Assembly: GCA_025356635.1 (NCBI GenBank)
Contig: JANXRY010000073.1
Span: 1 to 53,994 of the forward strand
From: Gammaproteobacteria bacterium
GTDB taxonomy: Bacteria > Pseudomonadota > Gammaproteobacteria > Xanthomonadales > Xanthomonadaceae
Direction of reading: 5' to 3'
Length of the DNA: 53,994 nucleotides
In this document: positions 16,689 to 24,601 of the stretch, one piece after another
Position numbering within the stretch: position 1 is the first letter of the stretch
Layout of the letters: each line of letters opens with the position of its first letter
The notes under the pieces: generated by a model
What the model was told of the DNA's origin: nothing
What the model saw: only the letters and a program-made list of their open reading frames with translations
The model's database searches: none
Made by a program: the position numbers and the translations under genes

Positions 16689-17081
16689 ATGCACCTGCAC
16701 GCCTCACTTGTCACCGCCCTCACTGTCCTCGTCCTGATCCTGGCCGTTTATCTGGTCGGCCGTGCCCGCGGCAAATACGGCATCCATGCCCCGGCGATCA
16801 CCGGCAATCCGGATTTCGAGCGCGCTTTCCGCGCCCATCAAAACACGGTCGAGCAAGTGGTGATGTTCCTGCCTGCGCTATGGCTGGCCGCCCTGTATGG
16901 CAACGAGCAAATCGCCGGCTACCTGGGCTACGCGTGGATCGTCGGCCGGGTGCTCTACCTGTTCGGCTACATCCGTGAAGCCGGCAAGCGCAGCATGGGC
17001 TTCATGGTCAGCGCGGTCGCCATGATCGCCCTGCTGCTGATGGGCTTGCAGGGCATCATTCGCGCCTTGATGGCCGGATGA
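16689..17081 (+). CDS. MAPEG family membrane protein
   Basis: Small membrane protein of the glutathione S-transferase/eicosanoid-metabolism superfamily. The 130-residue protein has four hydrophobic helices and the MAPEG signature FERAFRAHQNTVEQVVMFLPALW, followed by YAWIVGRVLYLFGYIREAGKR. Bacterial members may conjugate glutathione to hydrophobic electrophiles, but the activity here is inferred. The start at 16689 gives the usual family length; the open frame upstream overlaps the Old Yellow Enzyme gene on the other strand and is not MAPEG-like. Confidence 0.9.
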   Translation: MHLHASLVTALTVLVLILAVYLVGRARGKYGIHAPAITGNPDFERAFRAHQNTVEQVVMFLPALWLAALYGNEQIAGYLGYAWIVGRVLYLFGYIREAGKRSMGFMVSAVAMIALLLMGLQGIIRALMAG

Positions 17082-17094
17082 TTCCCAGCGGGAA

Positions 17095-17116
17095 CGCCCG
17101 CGATCAATCGCGGGCG
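17095..17116. terminator. Perfect GC-rich palindrome between convergent genes
   Basis: Arms CGCCCGCGAT and ATCGCGGGCG are separated by only two bases and include the last codons of the minus-strand gene. A possible transcript-ending hairpin for both directions; no T run follows. Confidence 0.4.
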
Positions 17117-18006
17117 GATTTCACCAGCAGCTGCTTGGCCAGTTGCGCGTGCAGGTAGCCGATGCCACGCGCCAGGTGCAGGGTTCCGAACAGCAACAGC
17201 ACGCCGGTCGAGAACAGGATCGGCAAGCTGACGGTCGGCGGTATCCAGATGTCGCTGTCGATGCCGTAGCTGACCGGAAAGCCGATCAGCCAGGCCATGG
17301 GCGCCGCCACCAGGCCGAGCGACACTGAAAGCAAAGTTACTGCGATAGTGAAATAGAGGGTTCCCAGCGGCAACATCAGCAGCATGTACAACACCGTCGA
17401 CCAGCTACGCGGGTCGGTGAACATTTCCTTGATTCGGGTCAGCAGGGGTTTGTTGCGATCCGAATACAAGGGCCGGCGCGGCATGCGTTCGCCCAGCAAC
17501 ACTTCCACCAATCGCCCTTCCACCAGCGAAATGCCACGCACGCTGGCGAAAAAAAGAATGCCCAGCGGCACGCCGATCAGCGCCAGCAACAGTAAACCCA
17601 GGGACAGGCTGATGCCGATCGTTGCCCAGGTGAAGTAGAAGATGCCGGTTGCCACCGAAAGCAGCATGTACAGCAACGCCGTGTATGCGCGCGGATCGGC
17701 GACCACACCGAAAAACTGGCCCAATACCGAGTACCTGACCTTCACCGGCGGCGGACGCAAAGCCTGAACGACCGTTGCTTCCTGGACACGATAAATATCG
17801 GCGACTTCTTCCGGAGCGCCGTAACTTCCGGCCATGCTTGCCAATAACGTGGCTTCATCGACGCCCGGATTTTCCGCCAGTTCCGAGCGCAGATATTCCT
17901 CGGCGTCGTAGAGCGCGTCCTGCACCAGCGCCGGGTCGGCGCCGGCCAGGGCCGCGCGCAACTGCTCCAGGTACTCGGAAATGGTTTTCGGGGTGGCGGC
18001 GGTCAT
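17104..18006 (-). CDS. HAAS-domain membrane protein with two sensor-type repeats
   Basis: The 300-residue protein begins with a helical HAAS/DUF1700-like segment of about 65 residues (SEYLEQLRAALAGADPALVQDALYD, quoted in part). Two similar membrane modules follow, each with a pair of helices, at about residues 95-155 and 200-285. The repeats share the pattern DPRxxxxxLYMLLxxxxGxxYFTxxxxxxSxSLG, visible as DPRAYTALLYMLL and DPRSWSTVLYMLL. HAAS proteins are typically coupled with PadR regulators and thought to sense membrane state or transduce a signal. The gene overlaps the upstream padR-like gene by 4 bases (ATGA), so the two form one operon. Confidence 0.83.
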   Translation of the reverse strand: MTAATPKTISEYLEQLRAALAGADPALVQDALYDAEEYLRSELAENPGVDEATLLASMAGSYGAPEEVADIYRVQEATVVQALRPPPVKVRYSVLGQFFGVVADPRAYTALLYMLLSVATGIFYFTWATIGISLSLGLLLLALIGVPLGILFFASVRGISLVEGRLVEVLLGERMPRRPLYSDRNKPLLTRIKEMFTDPRSWSTVLYMLLMLPLGTLYFTIAVTLLSVSLGLVAAPMAWLIGFPVSYGIDSDIWIPPTVSLPILFSTGVLLLFGTLHLARGIGYLHAQLAKQLLVKSARD

Positions 18007-18368
18007 CGCGGTGTTCCTTCCAACGTGGTTTCAACGAAATCGCGGGTGGCGTTCCAGTGCTCGATCCAGGCCTTGAGTACATCGCGGCCAAGCGGCGTGA
18101 TCCGGTAATACCGGCGCGGCGGCCCGGCTACCGAAGGCTCGACTTCGCTGGCCAGCAAGCCGGCGGCGTCAAGGTTGCGCAGGACCGGATACAGCGCGCT
18201 CTGCTTGCCGCCGAGCAGGCCTTCGCCGCTCCGCTCCAGCCGCTTGGCGATCTGGTAGCCGTACATCGGTTCAACGGCCTGATCCAAAACCGCAAGCAGC
18301 ACCAGCGACACCGTTCCGGCGCTGAGTTCTTTCTGGAACTTCTTCAGATGGGGTTCGTGTTCGGTCAT
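18003..18368 (-). CDS. PadR family transcriptional regulator
   Basis: Winged-helix DNA-binding repressor. The 121-residue protein shows the PadR layout: LVLLAVLDQAVEPMYGYQIAKRLE, then GKQSALYPVLRNLDAAGLLASE, the wing with RRYYRITPLGRDVL, and a short C-terminal dimerisation helix. It is the promoter-proximal gene of a two-gene operon with the HAAS-domain membrane protein (ATGA overlap). By family precedent it probably represses this operon. The inducing signal is unknown. Confidence 0.93.
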   Translation of the reverse strand: MTEHEPHLKKFQKELSAGTVSLVLLAVLDQAVEPMYGYQIAKRLERSGEGLLGGKQSALYPVLRNLDAAGLLASEVEPSVAGPPRRYYRITPLGRDVLKAWIEHWNATRDFVETTLEGTPR

Positions 18369-18378
18369 GGCCAGACAG

Positions 18379-18397
18379 TAGTATTAACTTAGGTATA
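18379..18397 (-). promoter_or_regulatory. AT-rich candidate promoter/operator of the padR-like operon
   Basis: An AT-rich island, partly symmetric (TA-N4-TAA-C-TTA-N4-TA), lies 11 bases upstream of the padR-like start in otherwise GC-rich DNA. This would suit self-repression; it is not the classical ATGT-N8-ACAT PadR site. Confidence 0.3.
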
Positions 18398-18495
18398 GCG
18401 AACCTGCCATAAGTCATGGGAGGCGTCTGGCAGGCCGATGCTGGCGCGCCGGGGAGTTATCGGTAAGCTGTAGCCGGACCTACAAGGTTTCACAC

Positions 18496-19269
18496 ATGAG
18501 CGCTATGCCCGTTGTTTTCGTCGGCCACGGATCGCCGATGAACGCGATCGAAGACAACGAGTTTCGTCGGAGCTGGCAGGCGCTGGGGAAAACCCTGCCA
18601 CGACCGAAAGCCATCCTGTGCATTTCCGCGCACTGGGAAACCAGGGGCGTCTACGTCAGCGTGGCCGAACATCCCGAGACCATCCACGATTTCCATGGTT
18701 TTCCAAAGGCCTTGTTCGATGTGCGCTACCGCGCGCCGGGAAGTCCTGAACTTGCGCATCGGGTAGCAGACCTTCTGGATGGCACGCGGGTGCACCACGA
18801 TGCCCAGCGCGGCTTGGACCACGGCGCCTGGAGCGTGTTGGCACCGATGTATCCGGAAGCTGATATCCCGGTGGTGCAACTGAGCCTGTCCGGATTGCAA
18901 CCCGGTGCATGGCACTTTGACCTGGCACGATCGCTGGCGCCGCTGCGCGACGAAAGCGTACTGGTGGTCGGCAGCGGCAACATCGTGCACAACCTGCGTC
19001 TGTTCCGCTACAACGAAGCCACCCCGAAAGATTGGGCCCTGCGTTTCGACGAGGAAGTGGCCGAGCGCATCGCCGACGGCCATCACGAAGGCCTGCTCGG
19101 CTATGAAACACTCGGGCCTGATGCCTTGCTCTCGATTCCGACGCCCGAGCATTACTTGCCCTTGCTCTACGTGCTGGCACTGCAACGTGAAGGCGAAGCG
19201 GTGTCGTTCTTCAATACCGCCGTGATGAGCACGATCTCGATGCGCTCGCTGGTGATCGGCGCAAACTGA
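18496..19269 (+). CDS. ygiD: LigB-type extradiol dioxygenase, YgiD-like (4,5-DOPA dioxygenase family)
   Basis: Class III ring-cleaving dioxygenase of the YgiD/DODA family. The 257-residue protein has metal-ligand motifs FVGHGSPMNAI (His), CISAHWETRG (His) and HGAWSVLAPMYPEADIPVVQLS, and the GSGNIVHNLRLF segment with another His. Length matches E. coli YgiD. The start could be the Met at codon 4, which gives MPVVFVGHG. Family members cleave catechols such as DOPA; the true substrate here is unknown. It is convergent with the TfoX-like gene, with only 7 bases between stops. Confidence 0.92.
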   Translation: MSAMPVVFVGHGSPMNAIEDNEFRRSWQALGKTLPRPKAILCISAHWETRGVYVSVAEHPETIHDFHGFPKALFDVRYRAPGSPELAHRVADLLDGTRVHHDAQRGLDHGAWSVLAPMYPEADIPVVQLSLSGLQPGAWHFDLARSLAPLRDESVLVVGSGNIVHNLRLFRYNEATPKDWALRFDEEVAERIADGHHEGLLGYETLGPDALLSIPTPEHYLPLLYVLALQREGEAVSFFNTAVMSTISMRSLVIGAN

Positions 19270-19276
19270 TTGGCTG

Positions 19277-19666
19277 CTAAAGAGAACCCGACCATGTTTT
19301 TTTCGGGCGCGAAGTCTTCGGAGCTATTTTTTTGGCCGGTTTTCGCATCGCGGCGGCAATGGCCAATCGTCCCCAAGGGCGCATGTCCTCGGCCGAGTCC
19401 ATGGCTGCTTCCGGCGCCTGCCAATAGCTCATCTCGACCGGCGCAGATCGGCCTTCATAGACGAACGGTGCAGAGCCGGCAGCCGAAAAGTGAGCGCGGG
19501 TTTCGTCGTCCACTTTCAGGTACAAGCGGCCATCAATGACGATGGCGAAGAACAGCCCATCGCAGTAGACACCATAGCCGCCAAACATCGGTCGCAAGGT
19601 AATCCTGCCCAGCGTATCGAGCAGTTCACGGACATGGGCGAGCAAGCCATCGTCTTTCATCGCCAT
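19277..19666 (-). CDS. TfoX/Sxy N-terminal domain protein
   Basis: The 129-residue protein matches the TfoX N-terminal domain: LGRITLRPMFGGYGVYCDGLFFAIVIDGRLYLKVDDETR (quoted in separate pieces: PMFGGYGVY and RLYLKVD), then FVYEGRSAPVEMSYWQAP. A basic tail follows (KPAKKIAPKTSRPKK). Full-length TfoX activates competence genes in Vibrio and Haemophilus, but single-domain forms are common and uncharacterised, so a role in competence is not implied. The gene begins 4 bases after the stop of a small membrane-protein gene and is probably co-transcribed with it. Confidence 0.87.
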   Translation of the reverse strand: MAMKDDGLLAHVRELLDTLGRITLRPMFGGYGVYCDGLFFAIVIDGRLYLKVDDETRAHFSAAGSAPFVYEGRSAPVEMSYWQAPEAAMDSAEDMRPWGRLAIAAAMRKPAKKIAPKTSRPKKTWSGSL

Positions 19667-19670
19667 CTCT

Positions 19671-19865
19671 TCAACGCCAGCGCCACGGTATGGCCATCAG
19701 CACGGCGCCGATGAGCAGAGTCAGCAAAGTGCCACTGACAAAATACGGAAACACCATCAGGCCAACACCGCAGACCAGTGGGATCGGCGCGCGTTGCTGT
19801 CGGCCGTACAGGCAGTAACCCATGCCGATTGCACCGAACAACATGCCCCAGACCAAGGATCCCAT
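19671..19865 (-). CDS. Small two-to-three-helix membrane protein
   Basis: A 64-residue hydrophobic protein: MGSLVWGMLFGAIGMGYCLYG, a short basic loop (RQQRAPIP), then two further hydrophobic stretches ending in WRWR. I know similar small conserved membrane proteins in Xanthomonadales but no function. It is placed 4 bases upstream of the TfoX-like gene on the same strand. The opposite-strand frame at this place belongs to the upstream extension of the methyltransferase gene and is less protein-like. Confidence 0.65.
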   Translation of the reverse strand: MGSLVWGMLFGAIGMGYCLYGRQQRAPIPLVCGVGLMVFPYFVSGTLLTLLIGAVLMAIPWRWR

Positions 19866-19950
19866 TGTTCGCGCTCCGGCAAGACGGCCTCTCGCGTTGA
19901 CTGTACTCTTACCGCTTGAACTTGCCGAGATCGAAGCAGCCGAGACGCCA

Positions 19951-20544
19951 ATGGAAAAAACCTACGACCGCGCCTATTTCGACCGCTGGTACCACGATCG
20001 GCCTGGCAGCAAGGCAACGCTGACACGCAAAGTGACGCTCGCGGTGGCGATGGCCGAGTACTATTTGCAACGACCGATCCGCAGCGTGCTTGATATCGGC
20101 TGCGGCGAAGCCGCCTGGCGCGCGCCCTTGCTAAAACTTCGGCCCGGGCTGCGTTACCAGGGCGTGGATTCCAGCGAATATGCGGTCGCCCGGCATGGCC
20201 GGCGCCGCAACATCGCACTCGCGGGTTTCGGGCAACTCGAACAGCTGCGCTTCGGCGCTGCTGCCGACCTGCTGGTGTGCTCGGACGTCCTGCACTACGT
20301 GCCGACTGCCGAACTGCGCCGCGGCTTGTCCAGCTTCGAGGAGTTGTGCGACGGCGTCGCCTTCCTCGAAGTATTCGGCAACGACGATGCGATCCTCGGC
20401 GACACCAAGGGATTCATGGATCGCCCGGCGAGCTTCTATCGTCGTGCGTTTCGCACGGCCGGCTTCGTGCCCTGCGGCTCGCACGGCTACCTGAGCCCCA
20501 ACCTGCGCGGGCAAGCCACGAAACTGGAAGTGCTCGCGCCCTGA
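19951..20544 (+). CDS. Class I SAM-dependent methyltransferase
   Basis: The 197-residue protein carries SAM motif I as SVLDIGCGEAAW, followed by the acidic residue of motif II in YQGVDSSEYAV. Motif IV-like DLLVCSDVLHYVP follows, and the C-terminal strand region ends in YRRAFRTAGFVPCG. The fold is clear, but the substrate (small molecule or other) is unknown. The start at 19951 (MEKTYDRAYFDRWYHD) matches typical family N-termini; an open frame from 19822 overlaps the divergent small membrane gene. The cyclophilin gene follows after 49 bases. Confidence 0.88.
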   Translation: MEKTYDRAYFDRWYHDRPGSKATLTRKVTLAVAMAEYYLQRPIRSVLDIGCGEAAWRAPLLKLRPGLRYQGVDSSEYAVARHGRRRNIALAGFGQLEQLRFGAAADLLVCSDVLHYVPTAELRRGLSSFEELCDGVAFLEVFGNDDAILGDTKGFMDRPASFYRRAFRTAGFVPCGSHGYLSPNLRGQATKLEVLAP

Positions 20545-20593
20545 GCCGTGTTTGCTTGTGCCAGAATCCAGCCAAGCCCCTGGGAGAATTCCG

Positions 20594-21526
20594 ATGAACA
20601 CTCGAACCGCACACTGGATCCATCTCGCACTGGCAACCAGCCTTGCCGGCACCGCTGCGGCAGCCACGCCCACACCGCCGCATTCACGCGCGATGGCCGA
20701 CATCCTCGCGGCATCTCCAGCCAGTGACTGGCGCGAACTCGATCCCGACAACACGCTCTACATGGATCTTCCTACGGGCCGCGTGGTGATCGAAATGGCC
20801 CCGCTGTATTCGCCCGCGCACGTCGCCAACATCAAGATCCTGGCGCACGAACATTATTTCGACGGCTTGGCGATCATCCGCTCGCAAGACAATTACGTCG
20901 CCCAATGGGGCGATCCAAGCGAAGACGTCGAAGGCGCCGTGGCCCGGCCACTGGGCAGCGCCAAGCCGACTCTTCCGGCCGAATTCACCGTGCCAATTTC
21001 ACCGAAGATGCCATTCACAAAACTTCCCGATGGCGACCTGTATGCGCCGGAAGTCGGTTTCAGCAACGGCTTTCCAGTCGGGCGCGATCGCAAGGCCGGC
21101 CAGGCCTGGCTGACCCACTGCTATGGCGCGGTCGGCGTTGGTCGTGGCGATGATCCGGGCAGCGGCAACGGTGCCAGTCTGTACGCGATCACCGGCCACG
21201 CGCCGCGGCACCTGGATCGCAACATCGCCGTAGTCGGCCGGGTTGTGCAAGGCATGGAACTGCTCTCTACCCTGCCGCGCGGCACCGGCCCGCTCGGCTT
21301 CTACGAGAAACCCGAGCAGCAACTGCCGATCACCTCGGTGAAGCTGGCGAGCGATGTCCCCGCCGAGCAGCGCACGCGTTTGCAGGTATTGCGCACTGAC
21401 AGCGCAACCTTCGCGGCAGTGGCTGAAGCACGGCGCAATCGTCACGACGACTGGTACGTGGCGCCCGCCGGTCATATCGAACTGTGCAACGTACCGATCC
21501 CGGTACGGGCGGCGCCGACGAAATGA
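20594..21526 (+). CDS. Cyclophilin-type peptidyl-prolyl cis-trans isomerase, exported
   Basis: The 310-residue protein begins with a signal peptide (LALATSLAGTAAAATP), so it should act in the periplasm. The cyclophilin core appears as LYMDLPTGRVVIEMAPLYSP, then AHVANIKILAHEHYFDGLAIIRSQDNYVAQWGDP (quoted in part) and NRHDDWY near the end. It is longer than standard periplasmic cyclophilins because of insertions between residues 110 and 190 and a C-terminal extension after QLPITSVKLASD. The start at 20594 has a GGGAGAA ribosome site; an earlier in-frame Met would lack a signal peptide. Confidence 0.88.
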   Translation: MNTRTAHWIHLALATSLAGTAAAATPTPPHSRAMADILAASPASDWRELDPDNTLYMDLPTGRVVIEMAPLYSPAHVANIKILAHEHYFDGLAIIRSQDNYVAQWGDPSEDVEGAVARPLGSAKPTLPAEFTVPISPKMPFTKLPDGDLYAPEVGFSNGFPVGRDRKAGQAWLTHCYGAVGVGRGDDPGSGNGASLYAITGHAPRHLDRNIAVVGRVVQGMELLSTLPRGTGPLGFYEKPEQQLPITSVKLASDVPAEQRTRLQVLRTDSATFAAVAEARRNRHDDWYVAPAGHIELCNVPIPVRAAPTK

Positions 21527-21551
21527 CCAGCGCTTCCTGTCCTCGACGCGG

Positions 21552-22427
21552 TTAGTCGGACCGAACACTACTGACCCGCAACTCAGCCTCAATCCAGTCG
21601 CAGAAACCGCGGGTCAGCGGATTGACTTCGCTATCAGGATGAATCAACCACGCCCAGGTCGGTCCATGAACACTCCGCTCTGAAAGCGGTGCGAGCAGCC
21701 CGGCAGCACGCGCGCTTCGACTCAGCAACTGGCTGACTAGCGCTATCCCAAGCCCGCTGCAAGCTGCATCCAGCAGTAGACCTGGATCGGAGAAGTTGAG
21801 CCCTGTGTTTCGTTGACCGACATCTGGACCAGCCTCTACTTCCCAGTGGCTCCAGTCCATATCGCGCTCGCCATGCAGGGTCATGCGCTCGCTGGCGGCT
21901 ATTTTCAAGAGTTTGGGATGGCAGGCCGGGTAAAGGCGATCGGCATGTAGCACACGGAAACTGCATCCGGCCTGGGCGGAAATGTCATCGCGGATGGCGA
22001 TGTCGATGGTCTGGCTCGCCATATCCGGGGGCTCATCGGTGCTGAACAGCCACAAATCGACCTTTGGATGCCGGGCGTGGAAATCGCCCAGGCGCGGCAG
22101 CAGCCAATGGCGAGCGAAAGCAGGCGACGTATTCAAGACCAGCTGATTCGGTTTGCGATACTGATCCAGTCGGCGAACCCCCGCCGCAAACTGCTGCATC
22201 AGCGATTGCGTGGTGCTGAGCAAGTCGTGACCGGCATCAGTCAGGCTTACGCGGCGTCCACTGCGAATAAACAGCGATTGCTCGAGATGCGCTTCAAGAC
22301 TACGAATCTGTTGGCTGATCGCCGACTGGGTCAGGTGCAACTCGGCAGCCGCTTTGTGGAAACTGCCGAGCCGGCCGGCGGCCTCAAAGCCGCGCAGCGT
22401 GTTCAGAGGAGGCAAGCGCTTGGACAT
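21552..22427 (-). CDS. LysR family transcriptional regulator (GcvA-like)
   Basis: The 291-residue protein has the N-terminal winged helix (LNTLRGFEAAGRLGSFHKAAAELHLTQSAISQQIRSLE, quoted in part) and a C-terminal effector domain resembling GcvA (FARHWLLPRLGDFHARHP). It is transcribed divergently from the agmatine deiminase gene across a 104-base gap, the usual arrangement for a LysR activator and its target. It therefore probably controls the agmatine/polyamine island, with agmatine, putrescine or N-carbamoylputrescine as plausible effectors (inference). Confidence 0.93.
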   Translation of the reverse strand: MSKRLPPLNTLRGFEAAGRLGSFHKAAAELHLTQSAISQQIRSLEAHLEQSLFIRSGRRVSLTDAGHDLLSTTQSLMQQFAAGVRRLDQYRKPNQLVLNTSPAFARHWLLPRLGDFHARHPKVDLWLFSTDEPPDMASQTIDIAIRDDISAQAGCSFRVLHADRLYPACHPKLLKIAASERMTLHGERDMDWSHWEVEAGPDVGQRNTGLNFSDPGLLLDAACSGLGIALVSQLLSRSARAAGLLAPLSERSVHGPTWAWLIHPDSEVNPLTRGFCDWIEAELRVSSVRSD

Positions 22428-22443
22428 CGCAGATAAGCGTTCC

Positions 22444-22489
22444 TAATCAAATTACCGCTAAATCTATCGCTTGTTGCCGGTTTTTGACA
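22444..22489. promoter_or_regulatory. Candidate LysR-site and promoter region for the agmatine island
   Basis: Between the divergent LysR and aguA-like genes lies the palindrome TAATCAAATTA (22444-22454) and a TTGACA hexamer (22484-22489). A good -10 box is not evident, which is usual for activator-dependent promoters. Confidence 0.4.
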
Positions 22490-22531
22490 GGGATAGCCTC
22501 GCACTGCCTTTCGTTGACGTGAAACTCCTTA

Positions 22532-23644
22532 ATGAATACAAGGGATATTCAAAGCACCGTACGCCTGCCCCGGGTTGCCGCTGGCGAACGAGCATTCAAT
22601 TGCCGAGCGCTGGGCTATCGCATGCCGGCGGAATGGGAACCGATGGCGGCTACCTGGCTGGGCTGGCCGGTCCTGGCTGACCGCGAGGAGCTCTGGGGAA
22701 GTCATTACGATGCCGTCTGCCGTGAGTTCGCCTTGGCGGCACAAACGATCGCCCGCTACCAGCCCTGCATAGTCACTGCCCATGGCACGTGCGTGGAAAA
22801 CGCCAGGCAATTGTGCGGCCCATCAGTCGCCGTGTTCGCTACCGCGGCTGAGGACAATTGGTTGCGCGATTTTGGACCGATCTTTCTGCTCGGTCCGTCG
22901 GGATTGGCCTGCGCTCTGTTCCGTTTCAACGCCTGGGGCGAAAAATACCACCCCTATGAAGGTTGCGCCGGGATGGCCGCCGGAATTGCCCAACTTGCCG
23001 AGGCAGCTTCGTACTGCTCCGACATGGTGCTTGAGGGCGGCGCGTTTTTTGTCGACGGCGCCGGCACCCTGCTGACCACCGAAAGTTGTTTGCTCAATCG
23101 CAATCGCAACCCGGGCATGAGCAAGCGCGAGATCGAGGGAGAATTGCGCCGCATGCTCGGTGCGGAAAAAATCATCTGGTTGCCAGGCAATCCGCTCGAA
23201 GTCGAAACCAATGGCCATATCGATGGCATTGCCTCGTTCATTGCCGAGGGCAGCATTCTGTTCCAGTCGGCGCATCCGGATCAGGGCGACCATTTCCGGA
23301 TAATGCAGGAAAATCGCCGTGCCCTGGCATTGGCCACCGACGCCAAAGGGCGTTCTTTCGAGATCCTCGATCTGCCAGCGGCCATCGTCGAGGAAACCTA
23401 CGGCTCAGAGCGCTATTGCAACTGTTACGGCAACTACATCCTAGTCAATGGCGGCGTGATCTCGACTGCCTTTGGCATCGAGACCGACGCCATCGCACGG
23501 AACGTTTTCGCGCGGGCGTTTCCAAGTCGTGCGGTCGAGATGCTACCGGTGACGCATATCTCGATGGGCGGCGGATCACTACATTGTTCAACACAGCAAC
23601 AACCGGCCTTGCCACAAGGATATAAAGGCGGATTTCGACCATGA
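22532..23644 (+). CDS. aguA: Agmatine deiminase (cytosolic)
   Basis: Hydrolyses agmatine to N-carbamoylputrescine and ammonia. The 370-residue protein is a guanidine-modifying-superfamily enzyme without a signal peptide. Expected active-site residues are Asp113 (NWLRDFGP), His229 and Asp231 (TNGHIDG), and the nucleophile Cys352 (GGGSLHCSTQQQP). Length matches the family. It is the first gene of the island, divergent from the LysR regulator, and overlaps the next gene by 4 bases (ATGA), so the two pathway enzymes are translationally coupled. Confidence 0.95.
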   Translation: MNTRDIQSTVRLPRVAAGERAFNCRALGYRMPAEWEPMAATWLGWPVLADREELWGSHYDAVCREFALAAQTIARYQPCIVTAHGTCVENARQLCGPSVAVFATAAEDNWLRDFGPIFLLGPSGLACALFRFNAWGEKYHPYEGCAGMAAGIAQLAEAASYCSDMVLEGGAFFVDGAGTLLTTESCLLNRNRNPGMSKREIEGELRRMLGAEKIIWLPGNPLEVETNGHIDGIASFIAEGSILFQSAHPDQGDHFRIMQENRRALALATDAKGRSFEILDLPAAIVEETYGSERYCNCYGNYILVNGGVISTAFGIETDAIARNVFARAFPSRAVEMLPVTHISMGGGSLHCSTQQQPALPQGYKGGFRP

Positions 23645-24546
23645 GCAGGCTGATCACAGTTGCGTCCATCCAGATGTCGTCCGGCAGTTGGGACTTCGAC
23701 GAGAACATCGCGCGCGCCGAGCGTTTGATTCGGCTGGCCGCCGAGCGGGGCGCCAATCTTGCTTTGTGCCCGGAGCTATTCATGATGCCGTACTTCTGCA
23801 ATGTGCAGAATCACCGGCACCTTGCCCTGGCGCAAGCGTTCACCGGCAACCGGCGTATCGCGCATTTCGCCGCGCTTGCCAAGACATTGAATGTCGTCAT
23901 TCCAATCGGTTTTTTTGAGCGCGCGGGCAATGCCGCCTACAACTCCGTGGCGATTGCCGATGCCGATGGCAGCATCCTTGGCGTCTATCGCAAGACGCAT
24001 ATCCCGGATGGCCCGGGCTATTGCGAGAAGTTCTATTTCACGCCTGGCGACACCGGGTTCAAGGTGTGGAACACGCACTTCGGTCGCATTGGCATCGGTA
24101 TCTGTTGGGATCAATGGTACCCGGAAACGGCACGAACGATGGCCTTGGCGGGGGCGGAGATCCTCTGTTTCCCCACCATAATCGGCAATGAGCCGCACAA
24201 TCCGGACATGGATACCGCTGCGCACTGGCAGCGCACGATGCAAGGCCATGCGGCCGCCAACATGGTGCCGGTCGTAGCTGCCAACCGCATTGGCACCGAG
24301 GCATCCATAGGCAATGACTCCGGCCCGATGGTCACATCGACGTTCTACGGCTCCAGTTTCATCACCGACGGCACCGGTGCCAAGTTGCAGGAAGCCAACC
24401 GCACGGACGAGACCGTGCTCACGCAGGAGTTTGATCTGGATGCGCTGGCGCTTGAACGCCATGCGTTCGGTTTTTTCCGCGACCGTCGCCCGGAGATGTA
24501 TCGCCGGTTGAATACCAGCGACGGGATCAGCTCCTGCCATGAGTAA
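23641..24546 (+). CDS. aguB: N-carbamoylputrescine amidase
   Basis: Nitrilase-superfamily hydrolase converting N-carbamoylputrescine to putrescine, CO2 and ammonia. The 301-residue protein carries the catalytic triad Glu45 (CPELFMMPYF), Lys118 (YRKTHIPDGPGY) and Cys155 (GIGICWDQWYPE). The segments around all three closely match AguB. It overlaps aguA by 4 bases and is followed by a putrescine-type binding protein gene, forming a complete two-step agmatine-to-putrescine route. Confidence 0.95.
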   Translation: MSRLITVASIQMSSGSWDFDENIARAERLIRLAAERGANLALCPELFMMPYFCNVQNHRHLALAQAFTGNRRIAHFAALAKTLNVVIPIGFFERAGNAAYNSVAIADADGSILGVYRKTHIPDGPGYCEKFYFTPGDTGFKVWNTHFGRIGIGICWDQWYPETARTMALAGAEILCFPTIIGNEPHNPDMDTAAHWQRTMQGHAAANMVPVVAANRIGTEASIGNDSGPMVTSTFYGSSFITDGTGAKLQEANRTDETVLTQEFDLDALALERHAFGFFRDRRPEMYRRLNTSDGISSCHE

Positions 24547-24601
24547 TCGTCAGCCACATCTTTCCCCCCTGTCGGCGGCCACGAGCCGCTTTGGAGTCGC
24601 C

